Assembly (NCBI GenBank): GCA_951804985.1
Contig: OX638130.1
Coordinates: forward strand, 33,612,554-33,676,553
DNA: 64,000 bases
Origin: Dryomyza anilis
Lineage: Eukaryota > Arthropoda > Insecta > Diptera > Dryomyzidae
Direction: 5' to 3'
Part shown: one piece after another, positions 34,985 through 45,881 of the stretch
How the letters are laid out: each line of letters begins with the position of its first letter
Numbering within the stretch: the first letter of the stretch is position 1
Program-made: the position numbers and the translations under genes
Notes under the pieces: generated by a model
What the model was told of the DNA's origin: nothing
The model's database searches: none
The model's input: the letters and a program-made list of their open reading frames with translations, nothing else

Positions 34985-35340
34985 TTTATTAATATAAAGA
35001 ACATTTTTATTATTTATATCTTCCCCGTAGAATTCTTCCCGGTAGAATTCTTTCCCGTAGAGTTTTTCCCAGTAGAAGTTTTAGTGTGGTGAATTTTAGT
35101 GTGGTTAGATTTAGTGTGATGAATTTTAGAATGCTGAGTTTTAGTGCGGTGAATTTTAGTGTGGTGAATTTGGTGTGGTGAATTTTAGTGTGGTGAGATT
35201 TAGTGTGGTGAATTTTAGAGTGGTAAGTTTTAGTGTGGTGAGTTTTAGTGTGGTGAATTTTGGTGTGGTGAATTTTAGTGTGGTGAGTTTTAGTGTGGTG
35301 AATTTTAGTGTGGTGAGTTTTGGTGTAGTGAGTTTTTTAA
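34985..35340. repeat. 15-bp minisatellite GTGGTGAATTTTAGT
   Basis: Begins with GTAGAATTCTTCCC-type units and becomes about 17 copies of a 15-bp unit with AATT/AGTT variants. Because 15 is a multiple of three, all frames stay open (VVNFS pentapeptide), which explains the 67-codon ORF. Confidence 0.9.
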
Positions 35341-35394
35341 ATTTGGGGTGGTTGATACCCTGGTGTGAAATATCCTGATATCACTATAATAACT

Positions 35395-35690
35395 GTTGAC
35401 ATACACCATCTGAAAGTTTTCTACTACAAATATATAGAAGATAACTTCCAATACGACGGGATCAATTGGGCATTGCTACGACAGAGACTATACGAGAGAA
35501 ATGCAAAAAGTATGTAATACATTTTTTAAAGTTATTTAAAATCAAAAATTTATAATTATATAATTTATAAATAGTCGAGATATTTTTTCAGGATGAACAG
35601 GAGAATGCCAAAGAAAATGGGTTGACCTCATCAACAAGACGAGAGGCGGTGCCCTCAAAAATGCAAAATTATAATAAAAATCACAACGAT
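35395..35690 (+). pseudogene. Myb/SANT-like gene fragment with an intron
   Basis: Exon A: VDIHHLKVFYYKYIEDNF then QYDGINWALLRQRLYERNAK. Intron: GTATGTAATA to TTTTTTCAG (about 35,511-35,592). Exon B in the fitting frame: ECQRKWVDLINKTRGGALKN then a stop. The IxW...L...RNAK...CQRKW spacing is that of Myb-like repeats such as those of TTF1/Reb1-type proteins. A TGA at the exon junction breaks it. The family call is tentative. Confidence 0.4.
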
Positions 35691-35746
35691 TTAATGCCAT
35701 GCAAAAAAAACACTAATTAAAAATGTTAACTTGAATCAGGGTTTAG

Positions 35747-35843
<97 letters not shown>

Positions 35844-36010
35844 CCCAATATGCCATTGCACTTAATATTGGCTACATTTAGTAACCTACATTTAGTTTTT
35901 TTCTTTTAAATATTGATTTAATCCTGCAAAATTAGTACAAGAAAGGGGGTCTTCATATAGGACAGCAAAAAGGGCATTTTTATGTGATATTTGTTGTCAG
36001 GGTTTCTATT
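35688..36010. repeat. Local duplication, left copy
   Basis: CGATTTAATGCCATGC to TCAGGGTTTCTATT recurs at 36,325-36,700. It includes a (TA)n tract at 35,747-35,843. The two copies flank SINE copy 2. Confidence 0.9.
35747..35843. repeat. (TA)n microsatellite
   Basis: About 97 nt, inside the left duplication copy. Confidence 0.98.
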
Positions 36011-36324
36011 AATAATATAATAATAATAGTTTGGCACTACAGCTCGATAAGAACTTAGGCCGAGCTCTCTCACCATTTTGAGCTGTGCGTGTTATATTTG
36101 TACTCAAAGTGGTGGGACCTACAGTTTATTGCCGAATCCGATCGGCGGGTGAGAGCTTTTCATAGGCAATGTTTTTACTCTCGGAGGTTTGCCATTTACT
36201 GCCGAGAGGTAGCGCGGTATAGAAAAAATGTTTCTATGAAAAGATGTTGTTAGCCCCAGTCCAGGCTTGAACCGGGGACCTTTCGGTTCGCAGTCCAACG
36301 CACTAAGCACTGAGCTACCGCGGC
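36011..36324 (-). mobile_element. tRNA-derived SINE, copy 2
   Basis: Reverse-orientation relative of copy 1, with A and B boxes near the right end (GAGCTACCGCGG, GGCTTGAACC) and a TAA-rich tail at the left. No target duplication of its own. It lies exactly between the two duplication copies. Confidence 0.92.
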
Positions 36325-36700
<376 letters not shown>

Positions 36701-36983
36701 TATCATAAAAAACATTCTGTTTTTAGCGTCACTACATTTTTGCTCCTAATTTTCTTTGCCCTTCGGTTAATATTTTTATCAAATCATTTTCAAATTCAGA
36801 GTAAGCGCTAAAAATAGCACTTATTTTTTATTTGAAACTGATTTGAAAAATTTTAAATAAAATATATAAATTATATAAAATATATATTTAATATATAATT
36901 ATATAATTTATATAAATTATATAATGTAAATTGTAAAATTATATATATAAAAATTATATAACAATATAAATCATAGATTATTT

Positions 36984-37030
<47 letters not shown>

Positions 37031-37714
37031 TTAAGCTCTCTTATCGGCTGTCTTGAGGACAACTTTCTGATGATGCCTTTTAATAGTTAACTTAAACATA
37101 ACTTTGTCTTTTCGAGGGCTGAAAGTCAACAAAGAGGCGGACATACGTTAGTCTTTCTGATACTTTTTGTTCACTTTTACGACACCATTCGGATATCGTT
37201 AACCTTTTAATGTTAGGATAAAGTTAGGTTTTTCTTAATAAAATAATAGTTTGGCGCTATAGTCCTCTGGTGAACTTAGACCGATATCTCTCACCATTTG
37301 AGCTGTGCGTCATTGCACGCTGCAAAAAAAGAGCTCTCCCAAACATAATTTTGCAGGCATTAACATGTATGTTTGGAATTTTGTGTAAACATAATATGTA
37401 ATTGACTGATAAATCATTTGTAAACAGGGTTATATTGAGGCTTGAACAGTGTTGTAATGAGCTCTGACTTACATTATAATTTCACGGAAACATTTTAATG
37501 TTGCCCCTTAAAATGGTGTATGTTCTAATGAAAACATAATAATAACTAGATCTAAACAAAATAAATATTTGAACCGAAATAATAGAATTCATATACAAAT
37601 TTTTAAATGCATAAATAAATAATTGGTTTAAAACTGCAAGTACAATTGACATCATCAATGAATGCACAATTGCACCTGCAGATGCTAAACCAGACGATCC
37701 AGGCTCGCTTTATA
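36701..37714. other. AT-rich noncoding DNA with (TA)n and a SINE tail
   Basis: Holds a (TA)n tract at 36,988-37,030 and, at 37,238-37,310 on the minus strand, a 3' fragment of the SINE (AATAGTTTGGCGC, TCTCACCATTTGAGCTGTGCG). No gene seen. Confidence 0.55.
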
Positions 37715-38600
37715 TTGGGTACAGTTACAGTTGGTCTCAATACAGCACATAGCGTAGGCAAGGAATTCACGGAGGCTTTTGTAAAAAAAAATGCCAAATT
37801 CTGTTTGCAAATCGAAACATTGATTTTTATTTGTGGTTTTTTCACATTAATTTCAGAAATTATATACTGCACTATATTATACTCTGTTACTATGTGTACT
37901 TATTGTAACACAATATATATTTATTTAATTTACAAATAATAAAATTATTACCGACGCGAACACGTTTTCTCAACGAACAACAAAAGACACTTACGCAGAA
38001 AATGCCGATCAACGAGTGTCAACTTTATATACAAGAATTCATTTTCTGTTTGTTTTCAAACATCAGTATGTTTAAAATGACCCTATACATACTTCAAACG
38101 ACGACAAAAGAGACGTAGGTAGAAAATTCTGCTCAACGAGTGCCAACTTCGTATACAAGAATAATGTTGCAAGAATACATTTATTTAAATCCTATTTCTT
38201 TTTAGTTTGTTTTTAAACTTCATTTGATCAAACGATGGCAAAAGATGGGGTAGGTAGAAAATGCTGCACAACGTTGCCAACTTCGTCAGTCGATAAATTA
38301 TAATTAATAAGAATTAAGAATTAAGTGTCGAAAATACGTTGTATTTAAGTTTGATTAGCATTTTCTGTGTTTCGAAACATAGTTTTAACCAAGTAAATTA
38401 CCAAGAAACAGTTTATTCAAATGCAATTAAAATTTTATGTTGGTATTGTAACATATTTATGGTAAATTTGACAGATTCTGCTGGACATTACAATAATGTT
38501 TACATGTGAGCTAAAATAAATTCAATTTCGATTATAATTTAATTATCTTTCATTCCTAATACATGTATGGTAATTTTGTGTTACTTTTTAATTACATTCA
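37715..38600. repeat. Large inverted repeat, left arm
   Basis: Inverted relative of 48,158-47,815 and 44,853-44,385. It includes a three-fold internal repeat of about 130 bp (AACGACGACAAAAGA...GTAGAAAATGCTG...CAACGAGTGCCAACTTCG). Shared landmarks run from GTACAGTTACAGT at the outer end to ACATGTATGGTAATTT at the inner end. No gene. Confidence 0.8.
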
Positions 38601-40017
38601 ACATATTCAAACAAATCTTTTCTATCAGAGTAATATTAATTGTTAAAATAGTGGACATTTCTCTTTTATTCATATATATGTACATATTCATTAAAAATAT
38701 ATATTTTCATTTAAATATAATGCATTTTGGTGAATTTGAATTCAGTAATCAAATAATGTTTATAATATCATGTACTAAAAGTCTCAAATTTAGCATCACT
38801 TAAAAACTGCAAATGTACTAGGAAATCAACTCATGGTTTTTGAAAAGTAGATTAGCAGAACTTATATTTTTTGCCACCAATGTGTTTTGTTATTGTAAAA
38901 CTGCTACACCCAAAGAACACTAATTTAATTATAAGAAATCAGCCAATTTACCTAGCCCTAGAGTCCCAACATATTGCAAACAAGAAGTCTGCGTCACAAC
39001 AGCATTCCCGGTTCGAAAATTTCTGACAATTCGTTGTGCTGCTCACTTCGTGTTTGCAACACTTTGGAGGGCTAGGGCTGCATATAGAAATACAACATAT
39101 AGAAACAAAATAGCAATAACTTTGTATGTCTCTTGTTGAAGAAAATATATTTGGGCATGAAAAAACCGAACAGGAACAATGAACAAGCCTTAAAACAATT
39201 CCAAATTTTGTTTTACACGTGGCATGCGCTGTCCGCAGCACAAAAAAAAACGAGTGAAGCTTGTGCGACTGATGTTGTCCTGCTTTGGCATCGCTTTTAT
39301 ACAAGACAACTGATTTCGCAGTTGAATCAAATAAATACTCGTTGCTACAATCTAATGTTATATAATTTAGTCAATATAACCAACTATCTGTAGAGTCAAC
39401 TAAATATTGACTATGTCTTATTTTGAAATTAGTAGCCGTAGCAAACAAATAAAATTATTGAAAATAGTTAAAAAGTTTGTTTCCCCAATCAATGTTGCAG
39501 TTGCTTCAATTAATAGTTGGTTACGTTTCATACTATTGTTTACCGCAAATGAATTTCAATTGAGGCTGACTAAATTTGGTAGATTCAAATAAATATTCGT
39601 TGAAACAACTGCACGCCAAGCAATTATTTTTCTGTGTGTACTTGACACAACTGCCACTGTACATCGGCAACTGCTCCGTTTCGTGAATAACCTTATGGTT
39701 TTTGACCAGAAATTCCTTTTTTTTGCCACCAATGTGTTTTGTTATTGTAAAACTGCTACTTGACACAACTGTTACTGTACATCAGCAACTGCTCCGTTTC
39801 GTGAATTACCTTGTTGTATATGGCCAATAAGCAATAAATTTAAAATTTTAATGAAACAAAAACATCTGTTTTTGTTTCATCAAACTGAAAACTACCATAC
39901 CACACAAATATTAAATAATTGTGTTCACGAAATATGATACAATTCTACAATACTGATAATGTACATCAGTCACTACTCCGTTTCGTGAATACCATCGCAG
40001 CAAGAACACTACCGGTC
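38601..40017. other. Noncoding DNA with short direct repeats
   Basis: A 41-bp block (TGCCACCAATGTG to CTGCTAC) occurs at about 38,869-38,909 and 39,719-39,759. The TTGACACAACTG...CTCCGTTTCGTGAAT block occurs three times (39,645, 39,756 and, partly, 39,960). A 86-codon frame at 39,133-39,393 has no recognisable domain and is not called as a gene. Confidence 0.5.
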
Positions 40018-40400
40018 ATATGAGCAGTAATATTACTACACTAAGAAAACAAGATGTTTATAAAAGTCTTGCTGCAACTATCTGTTTAAATTTACTCCTT
40101 GTAGCAAATATTCAAACATCCCATAACTTTCAAGTTGCAGCCAAACTATTAATATTTTTTAAATATGACATATATGCAGATAGTTACAAGATGTGTGCCA
40201 CAACAGCAATGAAAATTGAGATATTTACAACTGATAGCAAACATCCTGAATTCTTGGACATTTGCAGCAAAACGGTTGTTATTTTGACATTTGACTACTA
40301 TAAAAAAGAAAAATGGGGTATATTTTATTTACGCTTGATTTATCCACAACAATTAAGTAAATCCAATGGTGTAAAAAAGTGTCAACTCATATATTAAATT
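40018..40400 (+). repeat. Dispersed repeat R400, plus copy
   Basis: About 380 bp matching 60,066-60,440 in inverted orientation (landmarks AAGAAAACAAGATGTTTAT, CTTGCTGCAACTATC, TATCCACAACAATTAAG). The 125-codon open frame here is not conserved in the other copy, so I treat it as a repeat and not a gene. Confidence 0.75.
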
Positions 40401-40641
40401 TTATTTTTATTTTTGTTAATTATTTCATTTATTTAATGAATATTTTTCTAAAAAAACGCTTTTTCTTCATTTTATTTTATTACTTTATACGATCTTAACG
40501 TACCAAAATTGACACTTCTCATTTACGATCAAAAATAACTGTGGTACTATATTCCTTTCCCAAGCAACCACGGCTCGACAATTGCCAGAAACTATTGTGG
40601 ATCCTTTAAGTTACCTCTGACACCAGTGTTGCAAGCTAATA

Positions 40642-42743
40642 TTTTTTTTTTTATATGGGGATGCCCCGTACTAATGCAATGCACAGTGTTGATCGAATGA
40701 AAGGATTATAGGTTATTGGGAGGGAGGAAAGATGGAGTAGTATCGGTGAATATTTGTTTTGAACTTGCTAATATCAAAGATGTCTGAAAAACAGACACAG
40801 GGAGATTGTTCCACAAACGTATCGTGCGACTGAAGAACGAATTCTCTCTGTAATGCGTTGTTCTGTTGAGAGCCGAGTGGACTACGAAAGGGTGGGCTTG
40901 GTTCGATGCCCTAGTAGAACGAGAAAACACACGACCTGGTGGAATCAGGTCATGAATTTCCCTCGAACACTTTCCGTTGTAAAACCTATAGAACAGGCTT
41001 ACACACCCAACGGTCCTTCGGTGCTCAAGAGAACCAATAGTCGATGAAATATTTTCATCTCCTATTAAATATATGCACGTTGTTGTATTCTGTCGAGGAA
41101 GTCCAAGGAGGATTTTGAAGCCCCTGCTCAAATGTACGAATTGTATTCCATCTTCGGCCGAATATAGGTAGTGTAGACCAAATAAAGTGCGTAAGTCAGC
41201 AGGAGTGGAGTATGTCTTACACCGCTTTAGAAAACCGAGGCACTTGGCCGCTTCTTTCGACACGTCAAATATGTGATCATTCCAACGGAGATCACATTGA
41301 ATTGATATGCCCAGAACGTCAAGAGCAGCTGATTGCGCGATACCCACAGAGCCCACATTGAGGGGTGGGAGGGGCGAATCCATTCTTTCGTGGGATAACA
41401 GAAAACATTGGGTCTTGCTTGCATTAAAATCAACTCTATTAGCAAGACGCCACTCGGAGATTGTTTTAAGGTCATTATTGCACTTCTTCAACACATGGGC
41501 AGATATGCCATCTGGCCCAGAGGCTTTGTTAATATTGATGACGACATCGGGCAGTGGTTGATTGGTATCTGGGAGCGTTGAATTAATTGCAAATATTTCT
41601 GCCAAGAGATTAGCTTTATCGACCGGGTCAGTGAAGGTCTGGCCATTCATAAAAGGAGTTGGAGTAGACGATGTCGTCTGATTGTTCACCCTTTTTACGA
41701 ATGACCAGAAATTTTGACTACCTCTATGGTAGAGTAGCACCTTTTTGCGCTCGTTTTCTTCGTGAAGAAACTTTTCGTGCAAGATCACGGCATTACAGTG
41801 ATTTCTATCTTGTATGCGAAGTCTATTAGTACCATTAGTAGTATCAATATTTAACGCTACCCAATTTGCTTTTTCGTAAAGCCATACAGTCCTCTTCGGG
41901 GCCTTAGTCGAAGAGGCGCGTAAACTAGAATACGAAAAAACAGCGGAAACAGTACAGTGGTCGGAATTACCAAGATGTGAAAGGACTTTTACATCATACT
42001 TTTCATGATGAGAGGTCTAGAATTTTATGCTCTGCTCGCCGACGTATGGTATAAAAGTCGGCATCTTCACCAATTGAGTAAGTTTGTTGCACTCGGCAAA
42101 CAACTCAACATATCAACTAAACATATCTCCTGTGTTGATAGACCCGAGTGGCTCAACCGAGTTGCGTTGTGCGCATTAAAGTCACCAGCAACAACAATTT
42201 CACTGTCTGGGAACTGCTCCAATATATTTGAGATCGAATCCGATAAGGCATCTAACTTATTACAGGTTGATATATTATTGCAGATATATTATTGCACCTA
42301 TCTAAATTAGGACTCCTATAAATATAGCACAAGTGCATGATGTGTGAACAAATTTTGAATTTAATTCAAAGAGTGTTAAATTCACTATCTGACACACTAT
42401 GTTGTTGCTGCAACTGGTTTATATGGAATATATAAGGCGAGACCCCTATGGGTATGTGAAAATCCATGGGTATGTGAAAACCCTCACTATCCTGGGTCTC
42501 ACCTAATGCCATTATTTGTTGCCAATTAACGGACACATACGCATATACAGAAAAGAATTTCGTCCTCAGCCCACGAATGTTGGAAAAATCTATGCGAAAG
42601 TTTTGCGACATTTTTTCTACAGGGCGAGTTCAAAACAAACAAACGAACATACTAATAGCGGGCTGCAGTTGAGACAAACAGCGAGAACATAAGCTAAATA
42701 GTGATAAGTGTTAGGCCTTTACCACAGTCTTCGTTACGCACTC
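40642..42743 (-). mobile_element. CR1/L2-like LINE, deleted copy
   Basis: The minus-strand LINE ends in an A tail (T run at 40,642-40,652) and starts near GAGTGCGTAA at 42,743. It matches 49,138-52,115. It interrupts another dispersed repeat (40,560-40,640 and 42,760-42,800) that is found uninterrupted at 57,302-57,460. Most of the RT is deleted. Confidence 0.88.
40706..42611 (-). pseudogene. LINE ORF2 remains: endonuclease pieces and RT ends
   Basis: Endonuclease start at 42,611 (NIRGLRTKFFSVYAYVSVNW), damaged middle, then an open 360-codon piece at 41,788-40,706. That piece joins SGPDGISAHVLKKC directly to NNDLKTISEWRLANRV, so the RT palm is gone. The C-terminal region (YLIGDENISSTIGSLEHRR, then ENSFFSRTIRLWNNLP) is typical of CR1/L2-type LINEs. 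Confidence 0.85.
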
Positions 42744-42869
42744 TCCCCCATAAATACGCTGATACGCAATGATATGTCACAATGCTGTGATAAGGAGTGC
42801 GTCATTAGAAATGTGTGCATCGAAAAATAAAAATATCTCAGTAACCACTTTGTCAATTTTCAAAAAGTT
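42744..42869. other. Flank of LINE and transposon
   Basis: Contains the TATGTCACAATGCTGTGATA block shared with 57,449, the right part of the repeat interrupted by the LINE. Confidence 0.5.
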
Positions 42870-43690
42870 AACTTTTTATTAAAGTAAATTTTATTCATAG
42901 TAATTAAAAAAAAAAATACAAAAAAATAATTAATCAATGATAAAATTATTAACTTTTACTGCAACTCCTATCATTAGGGCCTTCACAGTCTCTTCCTCGA
43001 TCCTTTGGCTTGCAGCACACCATTGACGCCGAAAATTTACAACGTCCTTAGATACCCGTTTGGTAGTCTTCAATTCCCTTTTTACCAGAGCCCAATATCT
43101 CTCGATTGGCCGGAGCTCTGGGCAATTCGGTGGGTTCGCTTCTCTAGGGACAAACACTATATTATTTTTCTGGTACCAATCCAAGACAGCTTTACTGTAG
43201 TGACACGAAGCAAGATCAGGCCAAAAAAAAGGTAGACACTTCATGTTGTCTTAAAAATGGTAGAAGTCTCTTCTGTAAGCACTCCTTCAAATATATTTCC
43301 GTGTTAATTGTCCCAGTGATCACGAAAATTTTGCTTCGTTTGCCACAACTACAAATTGCTTGCCACACGAGACATTTTTTTGGAAACTTTGCTCTTCTTT
43401 GGGTCTTAAATTTATCCGGGACATTTCCTCTAGCATCGGCAACATAAAATTCTTGGCCAGGAAGCTGAGAAAAGTCGGAAAGAACGTATGTTTCGTCATC
43501 CATAATGCAACATTCGTACTTTTCACAAAATTGTTTTTAAGCTTTTTAGCACGCTTTTTTGCCTCAACATTTTTTGCTGCATTCCGATCTGGGACTTTTT
43601 GAACTTTATATGTCTTCAGACCAGCTTCGAGTTTCGCTCTCCGTACAATAGACTCAGAGAGATTCGGGTTTTTCTTCAGCACGGTAACCA
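42870..43690 (-). pseudogene. ITmD37E-like mariner transposase, frameshifted
   Basis: Three minus-strand frames join: N-terminal helix-turn-helix region (TVLKKNPNLSESIVRRAKLE), catalytic start (MDDETYVLSDFSQLPGQEF) and C-terminal part (WPDLASCHYS ... PELRPIERYW). Counting from the Asp of WPDLA to the Glu of IERYW gives 37 intervening residues, the DD37E spacing known from mosquito ITm elements. The N-terminus is cut at 43,690 by LTR sequence. TIRs were not found with certainty. Confidence 0.85.
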
Positions 43691-43915
43691 CCGTCTTATA
43701 ACAAATAACTTTATTAATTCACTTTAATAAACAACTTTACTAATAAAAAATTCTAACTGAATGTCCACTTGACATTCTGCTGAATGTCCACAATTTAACT
43801 TGACATTTATCACACTAGATGCACTCCACCACTTTACAATCACTACTGAAGTTCTGTGCCTCAGATGCGTCGGCTTTATAACTGCAGGCATCAGTTCCAT
43901 CAGGCACCATTTTTT
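43691..43915 (-). repeat. LTR remnant with promoter, related to the gypsy LTR at 1,885
   Basis: The minus strand reads GAACTGATGCCTGCAGTTAT then AAAGCC...CATCTGAGGCAC...ACTTCAGTAGTGATTGTAA, aligned with 2,121-2,185 of the SAP-Gag gypsy LTR. A TATAAAG and a TTCAGT initiator are kept. Transcription from it would run directly into the transposase remnant. Confidence 0.75.
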
Positions 43916-43964
43916 TTGTTGATTAGTAGCTGTTCAGTTCGAGGTGTCCGTCCATCAGTGCGTG

Positions 43965-44062
43965 TGTGTTCCCTTGTGTCCTGCATCCGCCGTGTGTCTT
44001 GAATCCACCTTGTGTCTTACGCCCGCCTTGTGGTTGCGTTCGCCTTGTGTCCTGTGTTCCTT
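43965..44062. repeat. About 20-bp minisatellite CCTTGTGTC
   Basis: Five or so units of CCGCCTTGTGTCTTGAATC type. The 87-codon minus-strand frame (TQGG repeats) is its translation. Confidence 0.75.
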
Positions 44063-44384
44063 TAGTGTCTTGGTAAGCTAATTGATTCAGTTTTATTGTT
44101 TGATAATTTGCATTATATGTATATACATTTGAACTTTCGCTTTCATACGCTATCACAACGAAATAGTGATATCCAATGATATTCAAATTTATTTTGACCG
44201 AAATGATTACAGATTAAGATTATAATAATAAACAAAAATATTCTAGAAATACAGTATTGAAATACAAATTTTATAGATATAAAAACGTTAACTGTATACA
44301 TATTAAATAAAACAACACAAAACATACATATTGACATTTTAAAGACACGCGTTTTAATATGTTTTAAAGTTATTAAAAAGTTAT
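44063..44384. other. AT-rich noncoding stretch, possible extension of the inverted arm
   Basis: Weak similarity to 38,600-38,770 in inverted orientation. No gene. Confidence 0.35.
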
Positions 44385-44853
44385 ACGAAATCACCATACA
44401 TGTTTTAGGAATGAAGTGTTATTAATTTGTAATCGAAATTGACTTTTTTTTTGTTCATATTGTAATAACGTTTTATTATGTGTAATAATTATTATATTGT
44501 CTGGCATAATCTGCCAAATTTACCATAAATTAAGTCTCAAAGCAAACATAAAATTTTTATTCTTGCAGTTTACTTCGTAAAAACTACATATGTTAAAAAA
44601 CAATTAGAAAATAATATTAAATTTAAATAAACGTATGTTCTGTAAGTTATCGGCAGACGTAGTTGATAACGTTAGGCAGCATTTTCTATCTATGTCTCTT
44701 ATGTCATCGTTTGTACATATTGATTTTTAAAAACGACCAAAAAAACTAAATTAAATTTAAATAAATGTATACTTGCGTTTGAAGTTTGATTGGGTCTTTT
44801 AAACATACTGATGTTTGAAAACAAACCAAAAATAAAATTGAATGTCATTAAAA
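44385..44853. repeat. Large inverted repeat, right arm, inner part
   Basis: Reverse complement aligns with 38,030-38,590 (GTTTGTTTTCAAACATCAGT, GTAGAAAATGCTG, ACATGTATGGTGATTTCGT). Interrupted at 44,853 by the RTE-like LINE. Confidence 0.8.
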
Positions 44854-45059
44854 GTATCCTGCTAGACTCGGGGTCTAGCAGGATACAAAAGTTTGGTCGG
44901 GGACAAACGAGACAGGGATATTGGTTCTCCAAACCGGGGGTTGTGCGTTGGGCTTGAAACCCGCTACGGAAAAAAGAAAGTCAGCGAACACAGACAACAT
45001 GCCTCGGATGCAGACCCGAAAATACGATGACAACCTACGAAAATGTAAAAAGGATCATG

Positions 45060-45784
45060 ATTTACGGATATGCACCTAGAATGTCCGAACCCTTTATAGG
45101 GAACGTGCCACTAATCAGCTGGTTGATGTCCTCGAAAGATACAAGGCTGACATCACCGCATTTCAGGAAATGCGATGGACAGGACAGGGCTGCTCTAAAC
45201 AGGCATCCTGTGACATATACTATACATGCGGAGAGGCATGAATTTGGTTGTGGATTTGTAGTCGGCAAGAGACTCCGCCACCTTGTCCTAGGTTCACACC
45301 CGTGAACGAACGACTAGCAACAATCCGCATCAAGGCTAAATACTTCTACATCAGTCTTTTTTGTGCGCATGCTCCGACGAATGAGAAGGACGATGAATCC
45401 AAAGAAACCTTCCATGAGCGCTTCCCCACCAGCCAATCACGACATCAAAATCGTGATTGGCGACTTAAATGCCAAGGTGGGCCATGAGGATATCTTTGCT
45501 CCGACAGTTGGACAACTCAGCCTCCACGACAACACCTCCGACAATGGAACGAGGCTGATCGACTTCGCCGCAGCGCAAAATATGGTAATAAGTAGTACTA
45601 GATTCCAGCATCTCAATATTCATAAAGCCACGTTCCGGTCACTCGATCAGAACACGAGCAACCAAATTGATCATGTTGTGATTGACGGAAGGCACGCTTC
45701 TAGTGTGATGGACGTACGTTCGATCCGAAATGCCAACATCGACTCGGATCACTTCCTTGTAGCAGCCCAGGTTCGCACACGCTA
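45060..45784 (+). pseudogene. AP endonuclease domain of RTE-like LINE
   Basis: Pieces in at least three frames. VIGDLNAKVGHEDIF holds the catalytic D/N motif, and RNANIDSDHFLVAAQVRTR ends the domain with the SDH motif. Frame changes near 45,100, 45,240 and 45,430 prevent one product. Confidence 0.8.
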
Positions 45785-45881
45785 ATGCGCTGCGAAAAAT
45801 ACACGGAAACCCACACAAAGAAAGCTAGACGTCAGTAAGCTGCACACAGAACAGCATATACCGCTCGACTCTCACACCTGC

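Noticed and set aside
35175..35378. 67-codon VVNFS repeat protein
   Set aside because: The 15-bp minisatellite keeps frame automatically; no start context, no conservation.
39133..39393. 86-codon gene
   Set aside because: No recognisable domain, competing minus-strand frame of similar length, and location among short direct repeats.
40020..40397. 125-codon ORF as a host gene
   Set aside because: The inverted copy at 60,066 has a broken frame while keeping nucleotide similarity, which points to a noncoding repeat.
43923..44186. Gln/Gly/Thr-rich 87-codon minus-strand protein
   Set aside because: It is the translation of the CCTTGTGTC minisatellite.
44887..45000. HDV-like ribozyme after the LINE hairpin
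   Set aside because: I could not assemble the required double pseudoknot by hand; kept only as a test in the findings.
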